Below, piece by piece: positions 41,182 through 50,603 of a stretch of DNA of 64,000 nucleotides; the stretch's first letter is position 1; each line of letters begins with the position of its first letter. This stretch comes from JABDCI01 sp964475835 (lineage in GTDB: Bacteria > Verrucomicrobiota > Verrucomicrobiia > JABWAM01). The stretch is from positions 33,633-97,632 of the forward strand of contig CAYYYL010000007.1 of assembly GCA_964475835.1 (NCBI GenBank). The letters are read 5' to 3'. The notes under the pieces are model-generated. The model did no database searches. It had not been told where the DNA came from and worked only from the letters and a program-made list of their open reading frames with translations. The translations under genes and the position numbers were made by a program.

Positions 41182-41250
41182 GTCGAAAAGTTAAAGGCTG
41201 AAAGTTGAAGGCAGGGGAAACAATCGAAAACGGAGTCAAAATGTTAAGAA

Positions 41251-43209
41251 TCACTTTTCAGCAGTGGCTTCCAAAGCATCGAGGACGATTTGCGGAGTCA
41301 GCAGTTCGGGCAGGACAATCGGTGGCTTGCTGCGGTTGGCCGGGTAAATGACATAAAGCGGCACCCCGGCGCGGCCGAAGGAGTAGAGTGCGTCTGTGAT
41401 TTCGGGATTGGATCGCGTCCAATCGGCAAGAAGGGGAATGACTTCAAGTTCCCGGAAGCGATTTTCCACGGCAGGGATCTCGAGGGATGTTTTCTTGTTT
41501 GCCTTGCAGGTGAGGCACCAGTCTGCGGTGAAATCGACGAAAATGGGATGGGATGTCTTCATCGCTTCGTTCAGGGCCGTCTTGGAAAAGGGTTTCCAGG
41601 CAATGCCCGATTCTGTAGATGGCATACCGGAGGCAGCGGTTGGATGGAGCCGGATTTCCCCAAGAACATGGCTCCGGGCAAAAAATCCGATTCCCATAAG
41701 GACCAGGGTGATGAGAACAAGCTGGCCCCGCAGGATGGAGCCGGCGATCCAGACAAAAAATGCGGCAAGTATAAGCCATGCGGTGAACCAGAATGCTCCA
41801 CTGACGCTATGAGCACTGAGATTGTAAACCAGCCACACTGCGGTCGCGAGCATGGGAAACCCCATTGCCTGCTTGAATCGCAACATCCACATGCCGGGCC
41901 GGGGAAGAAATTTCAATAATTCAGGCGCACAGCAAAGCAGCATGTAGGGAAGAGCCAGGCCGATTCCGATGCATGTGAACGTAAGAAGAATGGTGGCCGG
42001 TGGCTGGCTCAGAGCGTAACCGATGGCGGAACCCAGGTAGGGCGCGGTGCAGGGGGTGGCGAGGATGGTGGCGAGCACGCCATTGAAAAACGCCCCGGAA
42101 AATCCGGAACCCGTGGCAATACGACTGGCACTGCTCGACAAGCCCTCGCCGAGTTCGACTTCAAAGATTCCAAAAAAGTTGAGGGCGATCGCTGTGACAA
42201 GGAGGGCCATCAGCATGAGAAAGGAAGGATTTTGAAACTGAAATCCCCAGCCTACCCTGGAACCCGTCGCCTGGATGGCGATCACAACGCCCGCCATCAC
42301 CCAGAGGGAGACCAGGACCCCCAGTGCGAAAACCAGACCCAGCCTGCGTGTGCGTGCGGGATTTCCTCCATCACGGACAAACCCCAGGATCTTGATGGCT
42401 AGTACGGGAAGGACGCAGGGCATCAGATTCAAAATCAAACCTCCAAGAAAAGCCGCGGTGAGGGCGACTCCGAGGGCCCAGGATGCCCGCGGGGTTGGAG
42501 ATGAAGTCACCGATGGAGCATGGGAAGGCGGGAGGACTGGGGGAGGGGCATTGGGAGGAGGTTGTGATGGTGCCTCCACGGTTTGATATTTTTTAAAGAG
42601 AGCAAGCGTTTGGGTATCCGAATTGATTGCAACCTTTGCGATGGCTAGGGGCAGGGTGACGGTGGTGCGACCTGGGACACAGGACTCCGCGCATTCGAGC
42701 CAGCCGACGCTGGCTTCAACCTGAAGCGGTGTCTGGAGGGAGACGTCCTTGGTTTGCACGTGGAGGCGACTGAGCAACATGACTTCGTTGGTGTAGCCAT
42801 AGACGGTGAGTCCCGATTCGACAATCTTGACCGGTTTTGGCCAGCGGAGAGCTTCCGCCTCCACCCCTTCGGGGAGTTTCCATTCCACGGTGGTGGCATA
42901 ACCGGAATCGCCCGGTTCCTTGTAGTAAGTATGCCAGCCGGGATCCATTTTCAGGAGAATCCCTACGTCAAAGAAATCGTTCGTGGTGATCACGCTTTTT
43001 TCGGAAAGAAGCGAGACCTGGGTATGGGGTTTTGCCTGGGTGACTCCTGCAAAACCCGTCATCCACGTGCAGATTGTCAGAAAAAGAATCACTCCCTTTA
43101 CATGTTGAGGCACCCTTCGGCGTGGCCAAGCCTGGGAAAAGGGGGTGCGACGGAGTGTGACCCTCCAGGTAACGAAAGAGAGAGTCCTTTCAAGGGCTTT
43201 CGAATTCAT
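41251..43209 (-). CDS. dsbD: Thiol:disulfide interchange protein DsbD
   Basis: A 652-residue membrane reductase passing electrons from cytoplasmic thioredoxin to the periplasm. The N-terminal signal (GVILFLTICTWMTGFAG) is followed by a DsbD-alpha-like immunoglobulin domain with ECAESCVPG. Eight or so membrane helices follow, holding NLMPCVLPVLAIKILG and LATPCTAPYLGSAIG (the transmembrane redox cysteines). A C-terminal thioredoxin domain has VDFTADWCLTCKAN. The start at 43209 is chosen because the longer frame starts within a dispersed repeat C copy. It lies 97 bases downstream of yyaL on the same strand, so both may serve thiol homeostasis. Confidence 0.93.
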   Translation of the reverse strand: MNSKALERTLSFVTWRVTLRRTPFSQAWPRRRVPQHVKGVILFLTICTWMTGFAGVTQAKPHTQVSLLSEKSVITTNDFFDVGILLKMDPGWHTYYKEPGDSGYATTVEWKLPEGVEAEALRWPKPVKIVESGLTVYGYTNEVMLLSRLHVQTKDVSLQTPLQVEASVGWLECAESCVPGRTTVTLPLAIAKVAINSDTQTLALFKKYQTVEAPSQPPPNAPPPVLPPSHAPSVTSSPTPRASWALGVALTAAFLGGLILNLMPCVLPVLAIKILGFVRDGGNPARTRRLGLVFALGVLVSLWVMAGVVIAIQATGSRVGWGFQFQNPSFLMLMALLVTAIALNFFGIFEVELGEGLSSSASRIATGSGFSGAFFNGVLATILATPCTAPYLGSAIGYALSQPPATILLTFTCIGIGLALPYMLLCCAPELLKFLPRPGMWMLRFKQAMGFPMLATAVWLVYNLSAHSVSGAFWFTAWLILAAFFVWIAGSILRGQLVLITLVLMGIGFFARSHVLGEIRLHPTAASGMPSTESGIAWKPFSKTALNEAMKTSHPIFVDFTADWCLTCKANKKTSLEIPAVENRFRELEVIPLLADWTRSNPEITDALYSFGRAGVPLYVIYPANRSKPPIVLPELLTPQIVLDALEATAEK

Positions 43210-43235
43210 GGTGTTAAAGTCTTCCTTCAAAATGC

Positions 43236-43258
43236 TCATCCTGAGCGAAGCGAAGGAT
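43236..43258. repeat. Dispersed repeat C, copy 3
   Basis: TCATCCTGAGCGAAGCGAAG followed by GAT, the exact inverse complement of the core of the 958-984 copy. It is located between yyaL and dsbD. Confidence 0.6.
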
Positions 43259-43306
43259 CCAGCTGCTGTCGACGGGAAAAAGTGTCCAGGCAAACCATTG
43301 TTTGGA

Positions 43307-45421
43307 TCAGGATGAAAAGAAGCCGGAGGGAGAGAGGAGGGGATATTTCTGAACGAGTATTTTTTTTAGGTGTACCAGATCGTTTGTGGGCGCCTGGCAG
43401 GTGAAGTTTTCGCAGAAATAAGCGGTGGGCTTTCCCTGGAGAGGCTTCATGTCCTTCAGAACGGGCAGGTACTGGGAGAGTTTGTTCTGCCCTTCCCCTC
43501 CGTCAGCGAGAAGCAACAGGGTGTTGGGAAGGTGGATCTGGCGCACGAATCTCCACATGGCCTGGGTATCGGATTTCATGGGGTCTCCCGCGACGACGAG
43601 ATGTTTGGGGGCTTCAAGGGAGTTTTGAAATGCGCAGAGCATGAGAGGCATCGCTGCGGGAAATTGTTTCAAGGTTGTGGCGCTGGAACGAATCGTCTGT
43701 TCCCCCTTGGCATGTAGGGAGGTGTCCCCTGTCAAATGGGCGAGACGCAGCAGGTTGTGCGCGGAGATCGCGTTGCCTGAGGGTTCTGCCCCTTCGTAAT
43801 CGTTTTTTGGACGCAAGAGGAGGGTGGGATCGTCGGAGCGGGCAAAGAAAAATCCACCGCCGGCATCGTCCCACAGGAATCCGATCTGTTCCTTCACCAG
43901 ACGGACCGCCTCCCCGAGCCAGTGCGGGTCCTGGGATGCCTCGAAGAGATCAAGTAATCCCGCGATGAAGAAGGCGTAGTCGTCGAGAAAGGCGGCAACC
44001 CGCGCCTCGCCGTCCCGGTAACGGCGCAGAAGGTTTCCAGATTTGGGATCGCGCAGGTGGGTGAGGATGAATTCCGCGGCGTGGGCGGCGTTTGCCACCG
44101 CATTGGAATCATCAAAAACAAGACCTGCCCGGGCAAGACCGGAGATCATCAACCCATTCCATGCGGTCAGGATTTTGTCGTCGAGATGGGGGCGGGGGCG
44201 CTTGCAGCGCGCTTCAAAAAGTTTTTTCTTCGCGTGGTCGATCGATTTCCGCACCTCTTCCTCGGATTTACCGATTTTTTCGGCTGTTTCTTGGGGATGC
44301 AGGATGTTGTGAAGGACATTTTTCCCATGTTCAAAGTTGCCACCTTTTTGAAAGTCATAATGGGTGAAAATCACTTCTGCGGCACCCCTTCCGAGAAGGG
44401 CGACGACCTCCTCCTCCGTCCAGACGTAGAATGTCCCTTCAGCCCCTTCACTGTCGGCATCCTCGGCGGAGTGAAAGGCCCCGCCGGGGTCCGTCATGTC
44501 CCGTGTGATGTAGTGGATGATGTCGCGGGCGATTTCGTGGTGGAAGGAATCGTGGGTGATCTGCCATGCCTCCACAAAAACGCCCAGGAGCTGGGCGTTA
44601 TCGTAGAGCATTTTTTCGAAGTGGGGGACGCGCCATTCCGCATCGACGCTGTATCGATGAAAGCCGCCACCCAGTTGGTCGTATATCCCCCCCCTGGCCA
44701 TTTTTTCCAATGTGAACAGCGCCATGTTTCGGGCGGTTGGATTGCCCCCTGCGGGGTGATGACGAAGAAGAAAGGGAAACTGGACAGCACGCGGAAATTT
44801 CGGCGCATTTCCGAATCCTCCAAGGAGTTTGTCGAAGGACCGCTCGAAATAGCTGCAGGCTTCGGCGAATATTTCCGAGGTGAGGGGCTCTCCTGGGGGG
44901 TGGGCTCCGGTCATGTCACGCAAGGTTGCATGCATGCGTTCGCTGGTGGCGTCCACCCGGGCGCGCTGGTCCACCCATGTGTGGTGAAGGCTGAGAAGAA
45001 CGTCGCGAAACCCCGGACGCCCGTAGCGACTGTCGGGGGGGAAATAGGTTCCTGCGAAAAAAGGCTTGAGTTCGTGATTGAGCCAGACGCTCATGGGCCA
45101 GCCGCCGGACCCTGTCATGGCCTGGGTGGCGGCCATGTAGATCTGATCGAGGTCGGGCCGTTCCTCCCGATCGACTTTGATGGAGACGAAATGTTCGTTG
45201 AGGAGGGCGGCGATGTCAGGATTCTCGAACGACTCGTGTTCCATCACATGACACCAGTGGCATGTGGAATAACCGATGGAGAGGAAGATGGGTTTGTCCT
45301 CGCGTCGCGCCTTTTCGATCGCAAGGTCCCCCCATGGGTGCCAGTCCACGGGGTTGTGGGCGTGCTGGAGCAGGTAGGGGCTTTTCTCATGGATGAGATG
45401 GTTGGAGGGATGGGAAGGCAT
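43307..45421 (-). CDS. yyaL: YyaL/SSP411-like protein (thioredoxin + six-hairpin domains)
   Basis: A 704-residue protein. The N-terminal DUF255 thioredoxin-like domain has SIGYSTCHWCHVMEHESF (CxxC at residues 54-57), VDREERPDLDQIY and GSGGWPMSVWL. The rest (about 200-700) is a six-hairpin glycosidase-like domain (GGIYDQLGGGFHRYSVDAEW, DDKILTAWNGLM). The family is conserved from bacteria to human SPATA20, and its biochemical role is not settled. It sits 18 bases after the histidine kinase gene and before dsbD. Confidence 0.92.
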   Translation of the reverse strand: MPSHPSNHLIHEKSPYLLQHAHNPVDWHPWGDLAIEKARREDKPIFLSIGYSTCHWCHVMEHESFENPDIAALLNEHFVSIKVDREERPDLDQIYMAATQAMTGSGGWPMSVWLNHELKPFFAGTYFPPDSRYGRPGFRDVLLSLHHTWVDQRARVDATSERMHATLRDMTGAHPPGEPLTSEIFAEACSYFERSFDKLLGGFGNAPKFPRAVQFPFLLRHHPAGGNPTARNMALFTLEKMARGGIYDQLGGGFHRYSVDAEWRVPHFEKMLYDNAQLLGVFVEAWQITHDSFHHEIARDIIHYITRDMTDPGGAFHSAEDADSEGAEGTFYVWTEEEVVALLGRGAAEVIFTHYDFQKGGNFEHGKNVLHNILHPQETAEKIGKSEEEVRKSIDHAKKKLFEARCKRPRPHLDDKILTAWNGLMISGLARAGLVFDDSNAVANAAHAAEFILTHLRDPKSGNLLRRYRDGEARVAAFLDDYAFFIAGLLDLFEASQDPHWLGEAVRLVKEQIGFLWDDAGGGFFFARSDDPTLLLRPKNDYEGAEPSGNAISAHNLLRLAHLTGDTSLHAKGEQTIRSSATTLKQFPAAMPLMLCAFQNSLEAPKHLVVAGDPMKSDTQAMWRFVRQIHLPNTLLLLADGGEGQNKLSQYLPVLKDMKPLQGKPTAYFCENFTCQAPTNDLVHLKKILVQKYPLLSPSGFFSS

Positions 45422-45439
45422 GAGGATTTGAGCGGAATG

Positions 45440-48400
45440 CTAGATCGTATCCTTGTTTTCCCAGTAGTGGAGCACCCGTTTCAAATCCTCGGTCTTGAAG
45501 GGCTTGCTCAGATAGTCGTCCATGCCTGCTTTCTTGCAGCGTTCGGCATCGCCTTCCTGGGCATGGGCGGTGATGGCGATAATCAGCGTGTGGCGGGCGT
45601 CGCCCTCCCGTTGACGGATGGCGGCGGTGGCCTGGAATCCATCCATTTCGGGCATCTGACAATCCATCAGGATCACATCGTAGGGGTTCCGTTCCAGGGC
45701 TGCCACGGCTTCTTTTCCATTGGTCACGAGGTCAGGTTGAAATCCGAGTTTCTCAAGTTGCTTGCAGATAACGGTTTGGTTGACCGCGTTGTCTTCAGCG
45801 AGGAGAACGGATTTAAAAGTCCGGCGGGGATTCGCTGCGATGGGACTGAGGACAGGCATGTCATCCGTGGTCCAGGCCTGTTTTTTCAACTCGATCGTAA
45901 ACCAGAAGGTCGAGCCCTGATCCGGGTTGCTTTCAAAACCAATCTCACCTCCCATCAATTCCACGAGGCGCTTGGAAATCGCAAGGCCGAGTCCGGTTCC
46001 GCCATGCTGGCGCGTCATGGAGTTGTCGACCTGGGAGAAGACCTGAAAAAGTCTTTGCCGGGCGTCTTCGGGGATCCCGACTCCGGTATCCTGAACCGTG
46101 AATTTCAAACGGACCGCGGTTGCCGTTTCGGCGACCATGCTGATGTGAATGGAGACCGTTCCCTTGTTGGTGAATTTGATGGCATTTCCGACAAGGTTGG
46201 AGAGGACTTGCTGCAGTCGATGAAGATCTCCACGGAGGGTCAGGATGAGGTTCTCGTCCATGTCCCAAGCCAGATGGAGTCCCTTGGCGGTGGCTTGGGG
46301 TCCCAGCAGATCCACGATGCTTTTGACGGCGAAACGAAGATTAAAGTCCTCGGTATCAATCTTCAGTTTCCCGGCGTCCATCTTCGAGAAATCAAGAATG
46401 TCGTTGATGACCTTGAGCAGGATGTTTCCGCTCTGACAGATCGTGTCGAGCATGTCGCGCTGTTCCTCATCCAGCTGGGTATCCAGCATGAGGTTGGCCA
46501 TGCCAATCACGCCATTCATGGGAGTGCGGATTTCATGACTCATGTTGGCAAGGAATTCCGATTTGGCACGGGCAGAGGCAAGCGCCTCGTCCTTTGCCTC
46601 CTGGAGTGCCTTTTCCACCTGTCGCCGTTGAGTGATGTTTTCCGATATACCCAGAACGTATCGAGGACGTCCCAGGGCATCCTTGAGCGGAACTTTGATG
46701 GTGTGGAGATGGATGAGTCCGAGGGATTTGGACTGGATGTATTCCTCGGGCACATCCACAATTTTTCCTGTTTCAATAACCTGCTGGTCTGTTTTTCGGA
46801 AATGATCAGCCTGTTCTTTGGGAAAAAAATCGTAATCGTTTTTGTCGATGACTTCAGTCCTTCCAAGGCCGAAGATTTTGACGCTCATTTCATTCCAAAG
46901 GGTAAATCGATAGTTCGATTGGGCGTCCTTGCAGAAGAGTGCGACGGGGAGATTGTTGATGATCGAGACAAGAAAGATTTCCTTCTCCAGAATGGTCTGG
47001 CTTGCCTTGCGAAGATCCGCGGCCATGTGTTCGCGTTCCTTGATCTCGGTCTTGAGATCGAGGGTCCGCTGATCGACCGTCTCTTCAATTTGCGCCGTCC
47101 TGCCTGTGACGAGGAGTAAGAGCGCCCCAAGGAGTCCGACGAACATCATGCCGCCGCTCAGAAAGAGCCATGGTTGCCAGGAGCGGTGGGCGATCAGATA
47201 GTCCCGACGGGCTCCAAACATCAGGATCCATGATTGTCCTGCGAGTTCGAAGCGAACCCGTTTCTTGAGCTCATAACCTGAATCCACGCCGGCGCTTTCC
47301 GGCAGTTTGGGCCAGGTGGAATGGTTGTAGATCATTTCTTCTGCCCTTGTCCCTTTCTCCTCGAAAACGGAAAATTCGATACCGAGGTTTTCGAAATCTT
47401 TCAGGCATTCGGCCATGAGGTCCCCCATTCGGAAGACGCCGTTGACGAAACCCACGAGGTTTTGACGTCTTTCTTCGGGGGTCGAAGAGACGGTTCCATT
47501 TCGAAAGATGGGAAAGAAAATGAGAAATCCGGGTTGCCTGAATTTATCCTGAACAAGCTGGATGGCCTCCGTGGCCATGGGAAGACCTGTATCCCGGGCA
47601 CGATAGAGTGCCGATGCCCGGATGGGTTCGGAAGGGACATCAAATCCCAGGGCACCCTGGTTTTCGGCCATCCGCTCGATAAAGGTGACCGGAAAATATT
47701 CGGAACGAAGGGAGGCTGGGACTAGATTTCCATCCGGGGTTCGCTCGCGGATGCGAAATTCACGGAACCCCTCTTTTTGAACCTTCTGTTCCATGCGCGT
47801 TCTTTCAGCATCGGGCACCCGTGGAGCCCATGCAAAACCGCTGATTCCAGGGTGGGCATCCAGAAAAGGCGTGACGAAGGTCTGAAATTCATTGCGATCA
47901 ACCTCAACGGAACTGGCGTAAAAATTTCGAATGGATTTTAAGATTTCAAGGTTGGATTTAAAGTGCTGTGTGACTTGATAGGTGATTTGATCCGCCTGAC
48001 GGCCAAACTCCGACCGAATTCGTTTCTGCTCGAGGGAGTTCACATGGATGAAAAGGAAGACCACGAGGACAAAGGAAACAACCAGGGGAATTGTCACCGC
48101 GACAGGTCGTTCCTTTGCCGCGTGCTGGGAGCGCTGGAGCCAGATCAGGATGAGGGGCGCAAAGATCAATACCCCGATGCAATCGCCGATCCACCAAGTC
48201 CACCAGCTGAAAAGGAGATTGTCCGACGGAATCAACCCCGCGGTGTGCAGTGTGAATACCCCGGTGCTTGGGCTGATGAGACATCCGATGGGGCCGCCCA
48301 TGAACAGAAAGAGCATCAGGTCCTTTTCACGATAAAGAAGGGTTGGATAACCCACAAATTTTCGGATCAAGGTCGCGGCAAACAAGGCTTGCAGAGAGGC

Positions 48401-48694
48401 CCCCGTCGCGATGGCCGAGGCGATGCCCAAGGCTGGGATCACGGTGCTGACATTTTGGGGATCCAGCGAGAGCTGAAGATTGAAGAGGAATGATCCGAGA
48501 AATACCCCCGGCCACATGCGCTTTCCTCCGTGGAGCACTCCGATTAGCGCCACACCGGATGCAGGCCAGACAGGGATTGCAAATCCCGGAGAGATGGATA
48601 GAAGGGAACCGAGTTTTCCCGAAATCAAATAGACGAGAGCCAGGAAAAGGTTTCGGGTAACCGGGTGGCGCAATAGGGAGGATTTCGAGTTCAT
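45440..48694 (-). CDS. Hybrid sensor histidine kinase (MASE1-CHASE-PAS-HisKA-HATPase-REC)
   Basis: A 1084-residue membrane kinase. Residues about 15-215 form a MASE1 multi-helix sensor (SGKLGSLLSISPGFAIPVWP). About 225-500 is an extracytoplasmic CHASE domain (HPGISGFAWAPRVPDAER). After helix 505-530 come a coiled coil and a PAS domain (about 570-690, with LGISENITQRRQ). Then follow HisKA with phosphoacceptor His 720 in NMSHEIRTPMNG, a HATPase domain (LVGNAIKFTNKG, DTGVGIP, GGTGLGL), and a receiver domain with Asp 1011 in ILMDCQMPEMDG. No response regulator or output gene is adjacent. The ligand is unknown. Confidence 0.95.
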   Translation of the reverse strand: MNSKSSLLRHPVTRNLFLALVYLISGKLGSLLSISPGFAIPVWPASGVALIGVLHGGKRMWPGVFLGSFLFNLQLSLDPQNVSTVIPALGIASAIATGASLQALFAATLIRKFVGYPTLLYREKDLMLFLFMGGPIGCLISPSTGVFTLHTAGLIPSDNLLFSWWTWWIGDCIGVLIFAPLILIWLQRSQHAAKERPVAVTIPLVVSFVLVVFLFIHVNSLEQKRIRSEFGRQADQITYQVTQHFKSNLEILKSIRNFYASSVEVDRNEFQTFVTPFLDAHPGISGFAWAPRVPDAERTRMEQKVQKEGFREFRIRERTPDGNLVPASLRSEYFPVTFIERMAENQGALGFDVPSEPIRASALYRARDTGLPMATEAIQLVQDKFRQPGFLIFFPIFRNGTVSSTPEERRQNLVGFVNGVFRMGDLMAECLKDFENLGIEFSVFEEKGTRAEEMIYNHSTWPKLPESAGVDSGYELKKRVRFELAGQSWILMFGARRDYLIAHRSWQPWLFLSGGMMFVGLLGALLLLVTGRTAQIEETVDQRTLDLKTEIKEREHMAADLRKASQTILEKEIFLVSIINNLPVALFCKDAQSNYRFTLWNEMSVKIFGLGRTEVIDKNDYDFFPKEQADHFRKTDQQVIETGKIVDVPEEYIQSKSLGLIHLHTIKVPLKDALGRPRYVLGISENITQRRQVEKALQEAKDEALASARAKSEFLANMSHEIRTPMNGVIGMANLMLDTQLDEEQRDMLDTICQSGNILLKVINDILDFSKMDAGKLKIDTEDFNLRFAVKSIVDLLGPQATAKGLHLAWDMDENLILTLRGDLHRLQQVLSNLVGNAIKFTNKGTVSIHISMVAETATAVRLKFTVQDTGVGIPEDARQRLFQVFSQVDNSMTRQHGGTGLGLAISKRLVELMGGEIGFESNPDQGSTFWFTIELKKQAWTTDDMPVLSPIAANPRRTFKSVLLAEDNAVNQTVICKQLEKLGFQPDLVTNGKEAVAALERNPYDVILMDCQMPEMDGFQATAAIRQREGDARHTLIIAITAHAQEGDAERCKKAGMDDYLSKPFKTEDLKRVLHYWENKDTI

Positions 48695-48895
48695 AGGGAT
48701 GACATCGAGAGAGGGGGGCAGCTTGTGGATGCGATGTCAGAAACTCGCGGGCATCCGGGGCCTCTACCTTAGTAACGAGAAGCACCCAGGTCAGGCAAGC
48801 TCACGAATGCTTTTGAATGATCATTATTTTGACAAAAGGGAAAAACCGGTTGTTGTTTGGATTGGAATGAGGGAGGCGATGTGAAATAAGGAAGC

Positions 48896-49921
48896 ATGGA
48901 GAAGTCCATTTTTCTACAAGCTTGTCGGAGTGAACCTGTCCCGAGGCCGCCGGTCTGGATGATGCGTCAGGCGGGGCGATATCTGCCGGAATACCGGGCG
49001 GTGCGGGCGAAGGTGGATTTCATGACTCTTTGCAAAACCCCCGATCTGGCGTGTGAGGTGACGGTTCAACCTGTGGATATCCTGGGGGTGGACGCGGCGG
49101 TGATTTTTTCCGATATTCTGGTGCTTCTGGAGGCGATGGGATTACCTGTATTTTTTGGAAAGGATGGAGGACCGAAGATTGAGAGGGCGATCGCGTCGGA
49201 ATCGGATATCGACAAATTGCACCTTCCGGATATCGCAAAGGATCTGGGCTACGTGGGTGAGGCGATCCGCCGGACGGCGGCCATCCTGAGTCCGCGGTCC
49301 ATTCCGGTGATTGGTTTCGCGGGCGCCCCTTTCACGCTGGCGTGTTACGCGGTGGAGGGTGAGACGAGCCGCGAGTTCAACCGCACGAAGCGGTTTCTTC
49401 AGCGCGAGCCGCGCGCGTTTGCGGCGTTGCTGGGAAAGATTGCGGAGGGGGTGACGCTTCATCTTCGCGGGCAGATCGAAGCCGGGGCATCGGTGGTGCA
49501 GTTGTTCGACACCTGGGGTGGGATTCTTGACCAGGCCACATATCGTTCGGTGGTGCTGCCAGTATTGCAAAAGACGATCTCATCTCTCGGGTCCACGGGC
49601 GTGCCGGTGGTGCTTTACGTCAATGGAAGCACGCCTCACCTCGAGTCGATGCGTGACAGCGGGGCCGATGTGCTCTCCGTGGACTGGCGCATGCCCCTTT
49701 CCAGTGTGCGCCAGCGGGTGGGAATGGAAAAGGTCCTGCAGGGCAACCTAGATCCCACGATGCTTTATGCCCCGCCCGATGAAATCGCAAAACGCACAAA
49801 GAAGATGATTGTGGACCACGGAGCGTCGAAATTGATTGCCAATCTGGGGCACGGGATGCTTCCGGACATTCCAGTGGAACACGCGAAAGCCTTTGTCGAG
49901 GCGATCCGAAACTTCAAGTAA
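48896..49921 (+). CDS. hemE: Uroporphyrinogen III decarboxylase
   Basis: A 341-residue enzyme removing four carboxylates from uroporphyrinogen III to give coproporphyrinogen III in heme synthesis. The signature RPPVWMMRQAGRYLPEYR lies near residue 20, IGFAGAPFTLACY near 140, and VVQLFDTWGG near 200. LQGNLDPTMLYAP and NLGHGMLPDIPVEHA close the barrel. TAAGGAAG just before the ATG is a good ribosome site. No other heme gene is adjacent. It converges with the RRM-protein gene, sharing the hairpin at 50000. Confidence 0.95.
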   Translation: MEKSIFLQACRSEPVPRPPVWMMRQAGRYLPEYRAVRAKVDFMTLCKTPDLACEVTVQPVDILGVDAAVIFSDILVLLEAMGLPVFFGKDGGPKIERAIASESDIDKLHLPDIAKDLGYVGEAIRRTAAILSPRSIPVIGFAGAPFTLACYAVEGETSREFNRTKRFLQREPRAFAALLGKIAEGVTLHLRGQIEAGASVVQLFDTWGGILDQATYRSVVLPVLQKTISSLGSTGVPVVLYVNGSTPHLESMRDSGADVLSVDWRMPLSSVRQRVGMEKVLQGNLDPTMLYAPPDEIAKRTKKMIVDHGASKLIANLGHGMLPDIPVEHAKAFVEAIRNFK

Positions 49922-49999
49922 GGCGGACATTACGGCGGTCTGGTGGGGCTTTTTCCCGATGGAGAGTGGCTTTTGCAAGCCTTCCCGCCTTGAAACAAA

Positions 50000-50031
50000 A
50001 AGCCCCCGTGAACCGAAGTTCACGAGGGCTT
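50000..50031 (-). terminator. Intrinsic terminator of the RRM-protein gene
   Basis: On the minus strand a long stem (AAGCCCTCGTGAAC, loop TTCG, GTTCACGGGGGCTT) is followed by TTTTTG. It has a stable UUCG-type loop and lies 23 bases past the RRM gene stop. On the plus strand it may also stop hemE transcripts. Confidence 0.8.
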
Positions 50032-50053
50032 GGAGTATCAGACGATCAGGGGC

Positions 50054-50407
50054 TTAGTAGTCCCGGCGTCCACGTCCACCGCCGCCACCACCACCGCCGC
50101 GGGAGTCACGACGTGCGCCACCGCCGCCACCACCACCGAAGCTGCCCGAGGGGCGATCTTCGCGGGGACGGGCTTCATTGACCGTGATTTCACGTCCGTC
50201 GAGATCCTTCCCGTGGAAGGATTCGATGGCGCGCTGAGCTTCGTCATCGGTGCTCATTTCCACGAAAGCGAAGCCGCGGCTGCGTCCGTTGAATTTGTCG
50301 GTGATCAGGCTGACGGAGGTAACCGTGCCGGCCTGGCCGAAGTGTTCTTGAAGTGCTGCGTCCGTCGTGCTGAATGACAGATTTCCAACATAGAGGCGTT
50401 TGCCCAT
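50054..50407 (-). CDS. RRM-type RNA-binding protein with Gly-rich tail
   Basis: A 117-residue protein. A single RNA-recognition motif spans residues 3-80 with RNP2 LYVGNL (5-10) and RNP1 RGFAFVEM (44-51). The tail is rich in Gly and Arg (RRDSRGGGGGGGGRGRRDY), like the cold-induced Rbp proteins of cyanobacteria. It should bind RNA as a chaperone. The start codon is preceded by a run of A and not by a Shine-Dalgarno sequence. The 196-base leader upstream contains an imperfect hairpin (50453-50473) and a TATAAC box, compatible with post-transcriptional or cold control. Confidence 0.92.
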   Translation of the reverse strand: MGKRLYVGNLSFSTTDAALQEHFGQAGTVTSVSLITDKFNGRSRGFAFVEMSTDDEAQRAIESFHGKDLDGREITVNEARPREDRPSGSFGGGGGGGARRDSRGGGGGGGGRGRRDY

Positions 50408-50603
50408 ATTTTTTTTCTAGTGTAGTTATACAAACGCAATGCCCCAGCGATCGGATTTCCACTCGGAATCCGGGATCCAGCTGAGACCATGAACAAGCGA
50501 CTCTGCAGACGATCCGCGAAATCTTTGAGACTGTATTACGTTTAGTTGAGGTGCCACTTTGACACCCCCCTTTTCCGAACACAAGGGAAATCGGAAGGTA
50601 TCT

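Noticed and set aside
44057..47119. A 1020-codon open frame on the plus strand
   Set aside because: It is antisense to yyaL and the histidine kinase, both of which have clear domains over the whole region. The translated frame has no recognisable domain; high GC content leaves the antisense frame open.
50000..50031. Repeat-like palindrome after hemE
   Set aside because: It is best explained as the intrinsic terminator of the RRM gene, since it has a TTCG loop and a T run on the minus strand.
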